33,934 nucleotides of DNA, taken from positions 13,272 to 47,205 of the forward strand of contig QKPP01000164.1 in the NCBI GenBank assembly GCA_006508105.1, written 5' to 3'. Position 1 is the first letter of the stretch. Each line of letters opens with the position of its first letter. The DNA comes from Myxococcales bacterium FL481 (lineage in GTDB: Bacteria > Myxococcota_A > Polyangia > Nannocystales > Nannocystaceae). A program made the translations under genes and the position numbers. This document shows, one piece after another, positions 25,709-33,933 of this stretch. The notes below the pieces were generated by a model. It did no database searches. It saw only the letters and a program-made list of their open reading frames with translations, and was not told where the DNA came from.

Positions 25709-27202
25709 ATGCACCTGTCCTCTGTCATCCTGTTCTCGGGTGTTGCGTCCGCCGTGTCACTTGGCTGTGCGGGCGACGACCCCTGGTCCTCTGACTCCAA
25801 CCAAAACTTCGAGAGCCGCAGCCACGAGCTCTCCGACGACGCCCTCGACTCCTTGCTCGCCGACGACGAGCTGGGTGCAGCGGCCCACGCCCCGGTTGCG
25901 TCGGTGGCCGGAGGCTACGATGACGCGCGAGCAAGCGAACGCGCTTCCGCCGAGCAACGCCACTGTCGACGCCGGGTCCGGCGGTTGCGCCGGATCATCG
26001 GCGACCAAGACTACGAGCTTGCCGAAGCCCCGTACGTACGACCGAGCCTGTTTGTTCTAGGACAAGCGCTGGCGTTCGACAAAGAACTCAGCGGCAACCG
26101 CAACATCTCGTGCATGAGCTGCCACCACCCGACGCTCGCCACCATGGATGACCGGCACCTGCCGCTTGGTCAAGGCGGCATCGGACTTGGCATCGATCGA
26201 CGCGGCGGCGATGTGATCCCCCGCAACGCTCCGGCCCTGTTCAACATGGCAGCCCACAAGACGATGTTTTGGGACAGCCGGGTGGCGTTGAACGACCGAG
26301 GGCAGCTCGTCACCCCCGCCGGGGCCGAGCTAACCCCCGAGATGCAAGAGACGTTCGAGTTTGGGGTCGTTTCAGCTCAGGCGATGTTCCCGGTGACGTC
26401 GAACGAAGAAATGGCCGGCCACCCCGGTGACAACGAAATCGCAGACGCGGCCAGCGTCACGCAGGTGTGGGAACGGCTCATGTTGCGACTGGGCCAGATC
26501 CCGACCTACCGCTATCTGTTCGAGAACGCCTACCCCGGCACCTCGTTCGACGACATGACCTTTGCACACGCCGCCAACGCGATCGCAGGATTCGAGGTCG
26601 CCGCCTTCACGCTGACCGAGAGCCCGTGGGATCGTTTCGTGCGCGGTGACAACGACGCGTTGACCCACGCTGAGGTGCGCGGCGCCCTGGCCTTCTTCGA
26701 CGCTGGGTGCAACAACTGTCACGGTGGCGCGATGTTTTCGGACTTCGAGCACCACAATACCGGCCAACCTCAGTTCGGCCCCGGCAAAGGAGCCGGACAG
26801 GGCGGTTTCGACGATTTCGGTCGCGCCGGCGTGACCCATGACAGCGACGATTTGTACCGGTTTCGCACGCCTTCCCTGCGCAACGTGGAACTCACCGCTC
26901 CGTACGGACATACGGGTGCCATGCGCTCCCTCGAGGCGTTTGTTGGACACTACAGCTATCCTGAGACGTCGCTGCGCGAGTACGACATCGTGGCTCAAGT
27001 CAACGAGCGCCACTTGTGGTCCACCCAGGTCGACAACGTCGAAGCCGTGCTCGAGCGACTCGATCCAGCCGTCTTGGAACTACGGCGGATTCGGCCGCGA
27101 CGCATCGCGTCGTTTCTTCGCACGCTGACCGCCGACGATGCCGATGCGCTCGACGAGTTCGTCCCGCCGTTGGTGCCCAGCGGACTGCCGGTGGCCGACT
27201 AA
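25709..27202 (+). CDS. Di-heme cytochrome c peroxidase/MauG-family protein, long form
   Basis: ATG 25709 gives 497 residues and an export signal (HLSSVILFSGVASAVSLGC) resembling a lipoprotein signal, with Cys20, although Ser at -3 is not ideal. An acidic region, about 21-75, precedes the catalytic part. Haem motifs are C135-MSC-H139 (ISCMSCHHPTLATMDDRH) and C334-NNC-H338 (DAGCNNCHGGAMFSDF). Other family marks are RNAPALFNMAAHKTMFWDSR, FEVAAFTLTESPWDRFVRG and FRTPSLRNVELTAPYGHTG. The longer loops around PAGAELTPEMQE and EEMAGHPGDNEIAD are typical of MauG-like members rather than classic peroxidases, so oxidation of a protein or other substrate is possible. It is clearly not a close copy of the peroxidase at 7476. 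No ribosome site is apparent. Confidence 0.9.
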   Translation: MHLSSVILFSGVASAVSLGCAGDDPWSSDSNQNFESRSHELSDDALDSLLADDELGAAAHAPVASVAGGYDDARASERASAEQRHCRRRVRRLRRIIGDQDYELAEAPYVRPSLFVLGQALAFDKELSGNRNISCMSCHHPTLATMDDRHLPLGQGGIGLGIDRRGGDVIPRNAPALFNMAAHKTMFWDSRVALNDRGQLVTPAGAELTPEMQETFEFGVVSAQAMFPVTSNEEMAGHPGDNEIADAASVTQVWERLMLRLGQIPTYRYLFENAYPGTSFDDMTFAHAANAIAGFEVAAFTLTESPWDRFVRGDNDALTHAEVRGALAFFDAGCNNCHGGAMFSDFEHHNTGQPQFGPGKGAGQGGFDDFGRAGVTHDSDDLYRFRTPSLRNVELTAPYGHTGAMRSLEAFVGHYSYPETSLREYDIVAQVNERHLWSTQVDNVEAVLERLDPAVLELRRIRPRRIASFLRTLTADDADALDEFVPPLVPSGLPVAD

Positions 27203-27314
27203 CCGAGCGCCGGCGCGGGTGCACTCGAACAGCTCATCCCCCGGTGGGGCTGACCGAACGGCCGCTGGCCGACTCCACGAGCACCGGCGCGGATGCACTC
27301 GAACTGTCCATCCC
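27191..27314. repeat. Imperfect direct duplication at the peroxidase 3' end
   Basis: About 50 bp starting with TGGCCGACT at 27192 recurs 74 bp later from 27266, with roughly 82 percent identity over the aligned 50 bp (for example CGGCGCGGGTGCACTCGAAC at 27211 and CGGCGCGGATGCACTCGAAC at 27285). The first copy contains the last codons and TAA of the peroxidase; in the second, the stop position reads TCC. Confidence 0.75.
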
Positions 27315-27372
27315 GCCGTAGCGTGCCCACCGAGCCGAGCCCGTGGGTGAAATCGGCGCGGACGACTGCGCC

Positions 27373-27630
27373 CTACGCCAAGACCTTGCCGCACGAGCGG
27401 CAATGGGGAGGCGTGCGGCAGCGCTCGATGATCGGCCCGAGGCCGGAAGCGACGGCGATCGACGCCAGCAACACATTCACCGGTGCCGCGGGTCCCGTCA
27501 GCAACATCATAAACCCAAGCGGCATCGCGAATGCGACGACGAGAACGACCGCGAGTTTCCACGCGCCGGATGGCGTAACAACGCTGAGGGGCTCATGACA
27601 GGCCGGGCAGATCGAAGGCGAAGACGACAT
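27373..27630 (-). CDS. Small zinc-ribbon membrane protein
   Basis: ATG 27630 (MSSSPSICPAC) with GAGAG about eight bases upstream gives 85 residues. The open frame further upstream is basic filler. The protein has one CxxC at the N-terminus (ICPACHEPL), two hydrophobic segments (LAVVLVVAFAMPLGFMMLL and VNVLLASIAVASGLG), and a second CxxC at the C-terminus (HCRSCGKVLA). The two halves of a zinc ribbon are thus brought together by a membrane hairpin, with both ends on the same, probably cytoplasmic, side. Similar split zinc-ribbon membrane proteins are common and mostly uncharacterised. Gene ends 170 bp after the long peroxidase on the opposite strand. Confidence 0.75.
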   Translation of the reverse strand: MSSSPSICPACHEPLSVVTPSGAWKLAVVLVVAFAMPLGFMMLLTGPAAPVNVLLASIAVASGLGPIIERCRTPPHCRSCGKVLA

Positions 27631-27979
27631 AGATACTCTCTCGGCGCGCGGACTATACCCCATCGACTCCCGGCTCGCGACGCGCTTTTCGCCCAGCCGG
27701 AGCGTCGCGTCCGCGCACTCGCGGACCGACGCGAACGGGCCATTTGTGGCAGATGCCGCCACCCTCGGCCCAGCCAGAGTCATCGCGCACCGTCGTGAAC
27801 AACGCCGTGCGCGACGTGGGGCGCCGATCCGACCAAGTGAAAAGATCTCGAGGTGACGAGGGGCCGGTCGATCGCTCCGCGAAATTCGCGCTACCTGCCC
27901 GGCGCGGCCCACCTCTCGTTCGCCTACCGCACCGCGCCGGAGCGGTGAGCCGGGTCGACCACCGCCCGCGTTGTCGAAC
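27631..27979. other. Intergenic region with no gene
   Basis: These 349 bp lie between the zinc-ribbon membrane gene and the end of the DTW gene, both on the minus strand. I see no supportable gene. The left end carries a -10-like box for the membrane protein gene. Confidence 0.5.
27652..27657 (-). promoter_or_regulatory. Possible -10 box (TATAGT) of the small zinc-ribbon membrane gene
   Basis: On the minus strand the hexamer TATAGT (5 of 6 to consensus) lies 21 bases before the ATG at 27630, which would give a leader of about 15 nt containing the GAGAG ribosome site. No convincing -35 is seen. Confidence 0.35.
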
Positions 27980-28642
27980 CTAGCCCGAGCCGGTGGGCCA
28001 ACGTTCGTCGAGGACCCGGCGCCAGGCGTCGGGGACCTCCGGGGATCGCAACTTGGCCTTCATGAACAGCATGCGCGCCGCCAACCGATCGAAAAACGCC
28101 GCCAACACGCGGGCCGGACCCGGGCCCTCGGCCAACGCGACCACCCGGATCACCGCGTCCAACGTGCTGAGCCGGGACGGATCGTTGGTCGTGCGCACGC
28201 CCCAATGGGTGGGAGGACCCGGCGGCAAGCTCAGGCACGGCAACGTTGAGACCACCGGAACCCGTCGACTCATCCGAGAGCACTGAGCCCAGGTGCCATC
28301 GAGCACGACGACGGCCTGGCTGCGGTCGCGCGCTCGCCAGCTCGCGTGCTGCAGCTCGGTGGCGTCTTCGCGCGGGAACAAGAGATGATAGTCGGTACCC
28401 GGGTCAAGCAAGGGCCCGGGGTCGAAGGGCTCGCCCCGCACTGCGTAGCGCAGCAGCTCGGCGTTGCGCAGCAGCATCGGAACCAAGCGCCCCGTGTTCG
28501 TGGGCTTGTTCCGCTCGTGATTGTTTTGCACCACGACGATTCGCGTACGAAGCTCGAGACGGGGCATCTCGTCGCATAGACACAACTCCAGGTGCAAACC
28601 ACAACCGCCGCAGCGCGGCCGGGCGAAACTTCGCGCCCCCAT
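27980..28642 (-). CDS. DTW-domain tRNA-uridine aminocarboxypropyltransferase (TapT-like)
   Basis: ATG 28642 gives 220 residues and shares one base with the TGA of the HD gene (TGATG). The N-terminus has C11-GGC14 and C21-LC23-D, the RPRCxxC...CLCD zinc motif. It is followed by RIVVVQNNHERNKPTNTGRLVPMLL, which matches the family's HxxExxxPTNTGRL region, and by VVLDGTWAQCSRM, the DTW/DGTW signature at 115-118, with further PSRLSTLDAVIRVV. DTW enzymes transfer the 3-amino-3-carboxypropyl group of S-adenosylmethionine to a uridine of tRNA to form acp3U (E. coli TapT, formerly YfiP, makes acp3U47). The histidine seen in many members (LLxHxxE) is Gln here (VVVQNNHE), with a His two residues later. 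Cytoplasmic. Confidence 0.85.
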   Translation of the reverse strand: MGARSFARPRCGGCGLHLELCLCDEMPRLELRTRIVVVQNNHERNKPTNTGRLVPMLLRNAELLRYAVRGEPFDPGPLLDPGTDYHLLFPREDATELQHASWRARDRSQAVVVLDGTWAQCSRMSRRVPVVSTLPCLSLPPGPPTHWGVRTTNDPSRLSTLDAVIRVVALAEGPGPARVLAAFFDRLAARMLFMKAKLRSPEVPDAWRRVLDERWPTGSG

Positions 28643-29928
28643 CAGACGAACTCGGCCAACCCGCGTCGAACCGCTGAACGCACGCACTCCGGAAATAGGG
28701 CGCGACAGTGGACGAAGCGTTCACGGCGAAGTCCGCGAAGTACGGGCGACGCGTCAACCAATCGCTCTCGACGCGCGCCCCCGTGCAAGACGACCAGGCT
28801 TTCGTCATCGTCCTCACACGCGTGAATCTCCACTCGGTCGATACGCGCGTAGTAATCCGGGTCGAGCCCCTCCCGCCGCACGATCTCGGACAACTGGGCT
28901 TCGGCGAGTGCAACGTCAACATCGGGTCGCAAACTCATGGTTTTGAACAACCGGCGCGAACGCAGGCGCTCGGCCAGATCTCCAGCCACGGGATCGGATC
29001 CATTCGACCAAGTCGCCAATGCCACCTCCAGCAGATGGTCGTCCAGCTCCAAGTAGCGTTGCGGGCTCAGCTCCCGCCCCGCCGCCGCATCGGCGAGTGC
29101 CGTGGGCGTGCCCGCCGGCGCACCGATTCGATGCAGCCGGCGAAACAACGACCGCATGACCGCGTCCGCGGCCCGGACGGCCTTGTGCAGGTAGACCTGA
29201 CGATACATGTACAGTCGCGCCAAAAAGTAGCCCTCGACCGCCGTCAACCCCTTCTCACCGTCGACCGCCAACGTGGCGGGCGCACCCTCGGTGGCACAGT
29301 GCAAGCGCAACGACGCCAGCAGCCAGTCGAGATCGAGCAGGCCATACCTTACGCCCGTCATATAGCTGTCGCGCATCAGATAATCGCATCGATCGACATC
29401 GAACGTGCCCGAGACCGCACGGGCCAGATGGGCGATCGGATGCCGACCCCGCACCAATGCCGCGACTTCGCCCGGCATGGTCGCGTCGACGCCCACGAGC
29501 ACTCGGTGGACCGACGTGCTCGGGTCACAGATCAGCGCCTCAGTCCACGCTTCATGCGAGCGCGCTTGGGGGACCACGTCTTCGAAGGTGTGGCTGTACG
29601 GCCCATGGCCGAGATCGTGCAACAGGGCCGCTGCCAACGCGACCAGGCCTGTTTCGGGTGCGATTCGGTCGTGGGCCGCCAACTGGCTCGATAACCCCCC
29701 CACGTGTTCCAGATAGCGACGCATGACGTAAGCCGAACCCACCGCGTGGGCGAACCGTGAATGCTCGCCTCCGGGGAAAGCGAGCGAAGCCAGCCCCAAG
29801 GCGCGAATTCGTCGCAGGCGCTGGACTTCAGGGGTATCCATCAAGTCCACTACCAAGCGCTCTTCAGCGCCGGTGAACGAGATGAGATGATGGACCGGAT
29901 CGCGCAGGATCACGGGCCAAGCGTACAC
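28642..29928 (-). CDS. HD-domain phosphohydrolase (dGTPase-like)
   Basis: The protein has 428 residues from GTG 29928 (a second GTG five codons later is possible). It opens with VILRDPVHHLISFTGAEERLVVDLMDTPEVQRLRRIRALG, typical of the YpgQ/SAMHD1-like HD group, and contains His61 (EHSRFAHAVGSA), H104-D105 with His108 (ALLHDLGHGPYSHTFED) and DVDRCDYLMRDSYMTG, so the H...HD...D metal set is complete. Family members hydrolyse dNTPs or related phosphoesters; the true substrate here is unknown. The C-terminal half is helical with RMYRQVYLHKAVRAAD-like elements of the family. It is divergent from the long TPR gene (starts 56 bp apart) and overlaps the downstream DTW gene by one base. Confidence 0.87.
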   Translation of the reverse strand: MYAWPVILRDPVHHLISFTGAEERLVVDLMDTPEVQRLRRIRALGLASLAFPGGEHSRFAHAVGSAYVMRRYLEHVGGLSSQLAAHDRIAPETGLVALAAALLHDLGHGPYSHTFEDVVPQARSHEAWTEALICDPSTSVHRVLVGVDATMPGEVAALVRGRHPIAHLARAVSGTFDVDRCDYLMRDSYMTGVRYGLLDLDWLLASLRLHCATEGAPATLAVDGEKGLTAVEGYFLARLYMYRQVYLHKAVRAADAVMRSLFRRLHRIGAPAGTPTALADAAAGRELSPQRYLELDDHLLEVALATWSNGSDPVAGDLAERLRSRRLFKTMSLRPDVDVALAEAQLSEIVRREGLDPDYYARIDRVEIHACEDDDESLVVLHGGARRERLVDASPVLRGLRRERFVHCRALFPECVRSAVRRGLAEFV

Positions 29929-29950
29929 GCGACTGCGATTTTCTCCATGC

Positions 29951-29956
29951 TATGAT
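29951..29956 (+). promoter_or_regulatory. Possible -10 box (TATGAT) of the TPR gene
   Basis: TATGAT matches five of six -10 positions and lies 28 bases before ATG 29985. If used, transcription would start near 29963, inside the open frame that begins at 29952, which supports 29985 as the translation start. No -35 was recognised. Confidence 0.4.
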
Positions 29957-29984
29957 CGTCGCGCTTTCGCGGCTGTACGAGTTG

Positions 29985-32900
29985 ATGCCGACCTGCCCAA
30001 AATGTAGTCATGAGTGGGATGTTGAAGGCTCGCCTTTCGCCTCCAAATGCCCAGCCTGTGGCGCTCCGGTACTCGGAGCGGTCCCCGGAAGTCGGCCCGC
30101 GTCGTCCGGCCGCCCGATCCCGCCACCGCCCCCGCCGGGCGCAACCCCGCGGTCGCTGCGACGCAACCCGGAGGTCACGGCTGACCGGCGACCCAGCGTC
30201 GGAGCTGGATCGACGCCGCCGCGCCCACCGGGCCCCGTCGGGCACGACCCGGGCTCGGGCCGGCGCCCGACCACGTTGCACGGGATGCCCCTCCCGCTCC
30301 GCGATCCAACGGCCACCGCCCACGTGACCCAGGACTCCACCGCCGCCGCCCTTGAGCTCGACGACGACGCGATCGAACTCGAACCCAGCGAAGACGGGCC
30401 GGACCTCGCCCTCGAGCTGGGCGACGCGGGGGGCATGGACCCGACCCACCCCCCCGGCCGCACGGGATCGTCCGAGCCGGCGCTCCCCGGCATCTTCGAC
30501 GACGACGAGATCGATGCCCCGCTGGCCCTCGACTCGCTGCCTCCAAACGGCGGCTCGCTAGAGCAAATACCGAGCGGGCACGGGGAACTCGACAGATCCG
30601 ATTTTCCCGACCCCGCCACCCCGCGCAGCGCGGCACAACTGGATCTGCGGGCGCCAACCGAGCTCAAGGGCAACGAGAACCTCGACCTCCCCGCCCCCAT
30701 CGGTTTGGGTGGGAACGACGACCTCGATCGACCGGCTCCCCCCGACCCTGGTGCCTTTGGCGACCTCGACCTCCCCGCCCCCGCCGACTTCCGGCACGAC
30801 GCCGATCTCGACCTCCCCGCCCCCGCCGAACTGCGGGCCCATCGCGACCTCGACCTTCCCGGCCCCGGCGACCTCCGGCACGACGACGACCTCGACCTCC
30901 CGATGCCCGCCGAGCGGCGGACCCACGGCGGCGTGGACCTCCCCGTCCCCATCGATGGCGCGGACGTGCTCGATCTGCCCGCCCCGCTTGGCGGTCCCGT
31001 GGACGACGACGAACCGGGGCTCGACCTCCCCCTGCCCGAGACGTTGCCGCTGCCTGAGGCCGCGGGTGCGGCCTTCGATCCGGACCAGCCGGGATTGGGC
31101 CCCACCGACCCCGGCGCGACTCCGCGAATCGGCCACGCCGAGAGCCAGCAAAACAGCGAGGTCGCGCCGCTCGAAGCCTTGGAGCTCGACCTCCCGGTCG
31201 GCGAAACGGCGACACCGCCTCCGGATGAGGCCGGCCCGGCGAGCGGGAGTCATCCCGATCCGATGGAGGTGTTCTCTCGTCGAGCCACGCCGTCTCCGAG
31301 CAGCGGAGCACCACGTCGTAGTCGTCGCCCCCCCCTCTACGCGGCACTGGTCACCGTGCTCGCCTTGGGCGCGGGCGGTTTGCACTACGCGGGAGCCTTC
31401 GATGATCTCACGGAATCAGCGGGTCCGACGGTGCGACGAACCGCTCCCACGCCGACCACGACCGACGCCGCACCGGTGGCCTCGGCCGACGTGGTCGAGC
31501 CCAGCCCCGAGTTTGTCGCCAACCTCGATCGCGACACACCGGCGGGCTACCGGCAAGCGCTGGCGTTGGCCGAAAGCGAGGCCAACAACTTGGCTCGCGC
31601 TGAAGCGTCGCTGCTGCTCCACGCGCGCTACGGCCCCGATCGTGACGCTCGGGCCAAAGGCAAGGCCTGGCTCGCCCCTTTCGCTGGAACCGAGCACCCG
31701 GTCGCGCGTCGCGTCCGTGGGCTCGCGGCGTTGGTCGACGGCGACCTTGAGACCGCGAGTCGAGAACTCTCGGGTGAGGACGCCCGCACGCAGTTGTACC
31801 GAGCCTGGGTCGCCCTCGAGCGCCACGAGGCCGACCGCGCACGGGAACTGGCCCAACAGCTGGCCGATGCTGCCCCCACCAATGCGGCCGCGGAGCTGAC
31901 CGCCCGGCTGGCGGAGGTTGCCCTCGATCCGCCGGCCGGATTCGAGGCGCTGCGGCAGTCGGTCCAGGCGCACCCGGAACACCCCCGACACGCGCTCGCG
32001 TTGGTCGAGCAGCTCGGCGCCCACGGTCGCTGGACCGAAGCAGAACGTGTCGCCGAAGCGATCAAGCCCGACGCGGCCTCGAGCCCGGAGCATCAAGCCG
32101 CGCAACTGGCTTTGCGAGCCAGTTTCGCTCGCCAACGCGGGGACGCAGCTGGTGCAAGCATCCAGTTGGACCAAGCCGACGCGGCCTCGCCTGGCTCGCG
32201 AGCGGCGAACATGGAGCGCGTACGCGTGGCGCTCGCGCAGCACGAGTACCGAGTCGCGTCGACGCAAGCCGATGCGTTGCTTCAACGTCACGCCGACGCG
32301 TACGACATCCAGCTCCTCGCGGCTGAAGTCGCCTTGCGTAAGGGGGAGGGCGATACCTGTCTCGCGGCGCTCGACCGAGCGGCGAAATTGCGCCCCCACG
32401 ATCCGCGCGCTGACCATTTGCGGGGGTTGGTGCACAAGATGCGACGCGACTACCCGCAGGCCCGAGCGAGCTTCGCCGCCGCCCGCGAACACGACCCCCA
32501 CTTTTGGCGCGCGACCGTGGATGAAGCCGAGGTGATCGCAGCGTCGGCCGACGTCGACGAGACGCTCGCGTTTCTCGACGAGCAACTCGCCGTCAGCCGC
32601 ACCGGGGAGACGGGCCGCGCCAAATCGGCCCACGCCGCTTTGCTTCACAGCAAAGCCAAGCTCCTCGCCAACAAAGGCGACTTGACCCGCGCCCTCGAAG
32701 CACTCGCGGCCGCTCGCGAGGCTTACGACTATCACCACCCCGCCCTCGCGTTGCAGGCCGAACTGTTCACCCAAGCCGGGGCGCGAGATGGTGCCGACGC
32801 GGCACTACTCGAACTGTACAACCGCACCGGCGGCTACCCGGGGCTGGCGGGGCCTCTGGCGCGGGTGTTTCTGCAGCGAGGGCAATACGACGAGATCGAC

Positions 32901-33707
32901 AAGTTGCTCGGCAACCGGCTCGAGCAGGACTCGGCCCCGGTCGAGCATCTGTTGATCGGCGCCCGGCTGGGGCTTCGCCGCGAACAGTACGATCGAGCCG
33001 CCGCCTTGGTCGACCGGGTGTTGACCCGCGACCAGGGCAACTGGGAGGCCCAGCTGGTTCGAGCCCTGATCGAGATGGATCAAGGTCACCACGCCGACGC
33101 CCTAGCCCGCCTTCAGCAAACCGAGCCCCCCCAACCCGACGCCGAGTGGGAGTTGACCCTGGGCAAGGCCTTCGCCTACGCGGGGCAGCCGAAGAAAGCG
33201 CTGGCCCGCTACAACCGGGCACGCAAGCTCGACCCCGCGAACGTCGAGGTCGCGGCGTTGTACGGCCGGTCGCTCGCGTACGCCGGTGCGGCGAAGAAAG
33301 CCATCGCCGTACTCGAGCCGTTGGCCGAGACCGAGCACGACTTTCCATTCGTGTTCTTGGCACTAGGGAAGGCGCACAACGATCTGGGGCGGAAGAAACG
33401 CGCCATCGCGGCGTTCCAGCGCGCCTACCGCGAGGATCCGGCGCTGTTCGACGCGTACTACTGGGAAGCGCGGCTGCTCGTCGACCGCAACGCCCACGCT
33501 CAAGCGGTGAGCGTGCTGCAACGCGGCCTCGAGCGGGCGCCGGAAGACACGGAGAACCTGGCCGAGGCGTATCGCCTTCTCGGGCGTTCGCACAAAGCGC
33601 TGGGCCGGCGACCGGATGCGAAGGCGGCCTACGGGAAGTACCTCGAGCTGGCGCCGGCGGGCGCGACCGGGCGGCGGGAGGCAGAAGTGGCGATCAAGCG
33701 GCTGTAA
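29985..33707 (+). CDS. MJ0042-type zinc-ribbon, single-TM, TPR-repeat protein
   Basis: The 1240-residue protein starts at ATG 29985 (MPTCPKCSHEW). Residues 1-27 are an MJ0042-type zinc ribbon, C4-PKC7 and C22-PAC25. A Pro-rich disordered stretch and an acidic low-complexity region of about residues 110-350 follow; this has repeated LDLPAPA-type units with D/E and R/H between them. A single membrane segment is near residues 450-470 (LYAALVTVLALGAGGLHYAGAF). The remainder, about 520-1235, is alpha-helical with TPR repeats, clearest near the C-terminus (GQPKKALARYNRARKLDPANVEVAALYGRSLAYAG, KRAIAAFQRAYREDPALFDAYYWEA and EDTENLAEAYRLLGRSHKALGR). The zinc ribbon and acidic repeats should face the cytoplasm and the TPRs the periplasm. 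A scaffold in a cell-surface or motility-type assembly is plausible; similar LDLPAP repeats occur in other deltaproteobacterial proteins. Specific role unknown. Confidence 0.82.
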   Translation: MPTCPKCSHEWDVEGSPFASKCPACGAPVLGAVPGSRPASSGRPIPPPPPPGATPRSLRRNPEVTADRRPSVGAGSTPPRPPGPVGHDPGSGRRPTTLHGMPLPLRDPTATAHVTQDSTAAALELDDDAIELEPSEDGPDLALELGDAGGMDPTHPPGRTGSSEPALPGIFDDDEIDAPLALDSLPPNGGSLEQIPSGHGELDRSDFPDPATPRSAAQLDLRAPTELKGNENLDLPAPIGLGGNDDLDRPAPPDPGAFGDLDLPAPADFRHDADLDLPAPAELRAHRDLDLPGPGDLRHDDDLDLPMPAERRTHGGVDLPVPIDGADVLDLPAPLGGPVDDDEPGLDLPLPETLPLPEAAGAAFDPDQPGLGPTDPGATPRIGHAESQQNSEVAPLEALELDLPVGETATPPPDEAGPASGSHPDPMEVFSRRATPSPSSGAPRRSRRPPLYAALVTVLALGAGGLHYAGAFDDLTESAGPTVRRTAPTPTTTDAAPVASADVVEPSPEFVANLDRDTPAGYRQALALAESEANNLARAEASLLLHARYGPDRDARAKGKAWLAPFAGTEHPVARRVRGLAALVDGDLETASRELSGEDARTQLYRAWVALERHEADRARELAQQLADAAPTNAAAELTARLAEVALDPPAGFEALRQSVQAHPEHPRHALALVEQLGAHGRWTEAERVAEAIKPDAASSPEHQAAQLALRASFARQRGDAAGASIQLDQADAASPGSRAANMERVRVALAQHEYRVASTQADALLQRHADAYDIQLLAAEVALRKGEGDTCLAALDRAAKLRPHDPRADHLRGLVHKMRRDYPQARASFAAAREHDPHFWRATVDEAEVIAASADVDETLAFLDEQLAVSRTGETGRAKSAHAALLHSKAKLLANKGDLTRALEALAAAREAYDYHHPALALQAELFTQAGARDGADAALLELYNRTGGYPGLAGPLARVFLQRGQYDEIDKLLGNRLEQDSAPVEHLLIGARLGLRREQYDRAAALVDRVLTRDQGNWEAQLVRALIEMDQGHHADALARLQQTEPPQPDAEWELTLGKAFAYAGQPKKALARYNRARKLDPANVEVAALYGRSLAYAGAAKKAIAVLEPLAETEHDFPFVFLALGKAHNDLGRKKRAIAAFQRAYREDPALFDAYYWEARLLVDRNAHAQAVSVLQRGLERAPEDTENLAEAYRLLGRSHKALGRRPDAKAAYGKYLELAPAGATGRREAEVAIKRL

Positions 33708-33711
33708 GGGG

Positions 33712-33736
33712 GTCGGTCCGGGCGGCCGCCCCCGAC
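33712..33736 (+). terminator. GC-rich hairpin after the TPR gene, possible terminator
   Basis: GTCGG (33712-33716) and CCGAC (33732-33736) enclose the palindrome GGGCGGCCGCCC. It starts 5 bp after the stop codon. No T-tract follows, so Rho-independent function is doubtful. Confidence 0.3.
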
Positions 33737-33807
33737 GTGGGGATGGCGGGGGTCCCGAGACGGCCGCTCCTCGGTTGTCAGTTGCTTGCGAGAGCGCGGC
33801 GTCGGCC

Positions 33808-33836
33808 TTGTCAGCGGCGAAGCAGCACCGCATACT
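33808..33836 (+). promoter_or_regulatory. Sigma-70-like promoter of tRNA-Ser
   Basis: TTGTCA (33808-33813, five of six to TTGACA), a 17-bp spacer and CATACT (33831-33836, four of six to TATAAT). The predicted start of transcription is a few bases before the tRNA at 33847. Confidence 0.6.
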
Positions 33837-33846
33837 CCCGGCCCAC

Positions 33847-33933
33847 GGAGGAGTGGCCGAGCGGTCGAAGGCGGCGGACTTGAAATCCGTTGAGCCCTCA
33901 CGGGTTCCCAGGGTTCGAATCCCTGCTCCTCCG
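33847..33933 (+). tRNA. tRNA-Ser (anticodon UGA)
   Basis: The acceptor arms GGAGGAG (33847-33853) and CTCCTCC (33926-33932) pair fully. The D arm starts GCCGAGCGG and closes with GGC. The anticodon stem encloses the loop CTTGAAA with anticodon TGA at 33881-33883. A long variable arm (GAGCCCTCACGGGTTC region) is typical of class II serine tRNAs, and the T arm is CAGGG-TTCGAAT-CCCTG. The discriminator is G33933; the last window base C could begin an encoded CCA but the sequence stops there. It reads UCA and, by wobble, other UCN codons. Confidence 0.97.

Noticed and set aside
25456..25800. Cysteine-containing minus-strand frame (114 codons)
   Set aside because: Overlaps the peroxidase start and matches no family I know; cannot be told from noise.
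29910..29950. Short minus-strand frame MEKIAVACTLGP preceding and overlapping the HD gene start
   Set aside because: GGAG at its start could simply be chance. A 12-codon upstream peptide overlapping the HD start cannot be supported without expression data.
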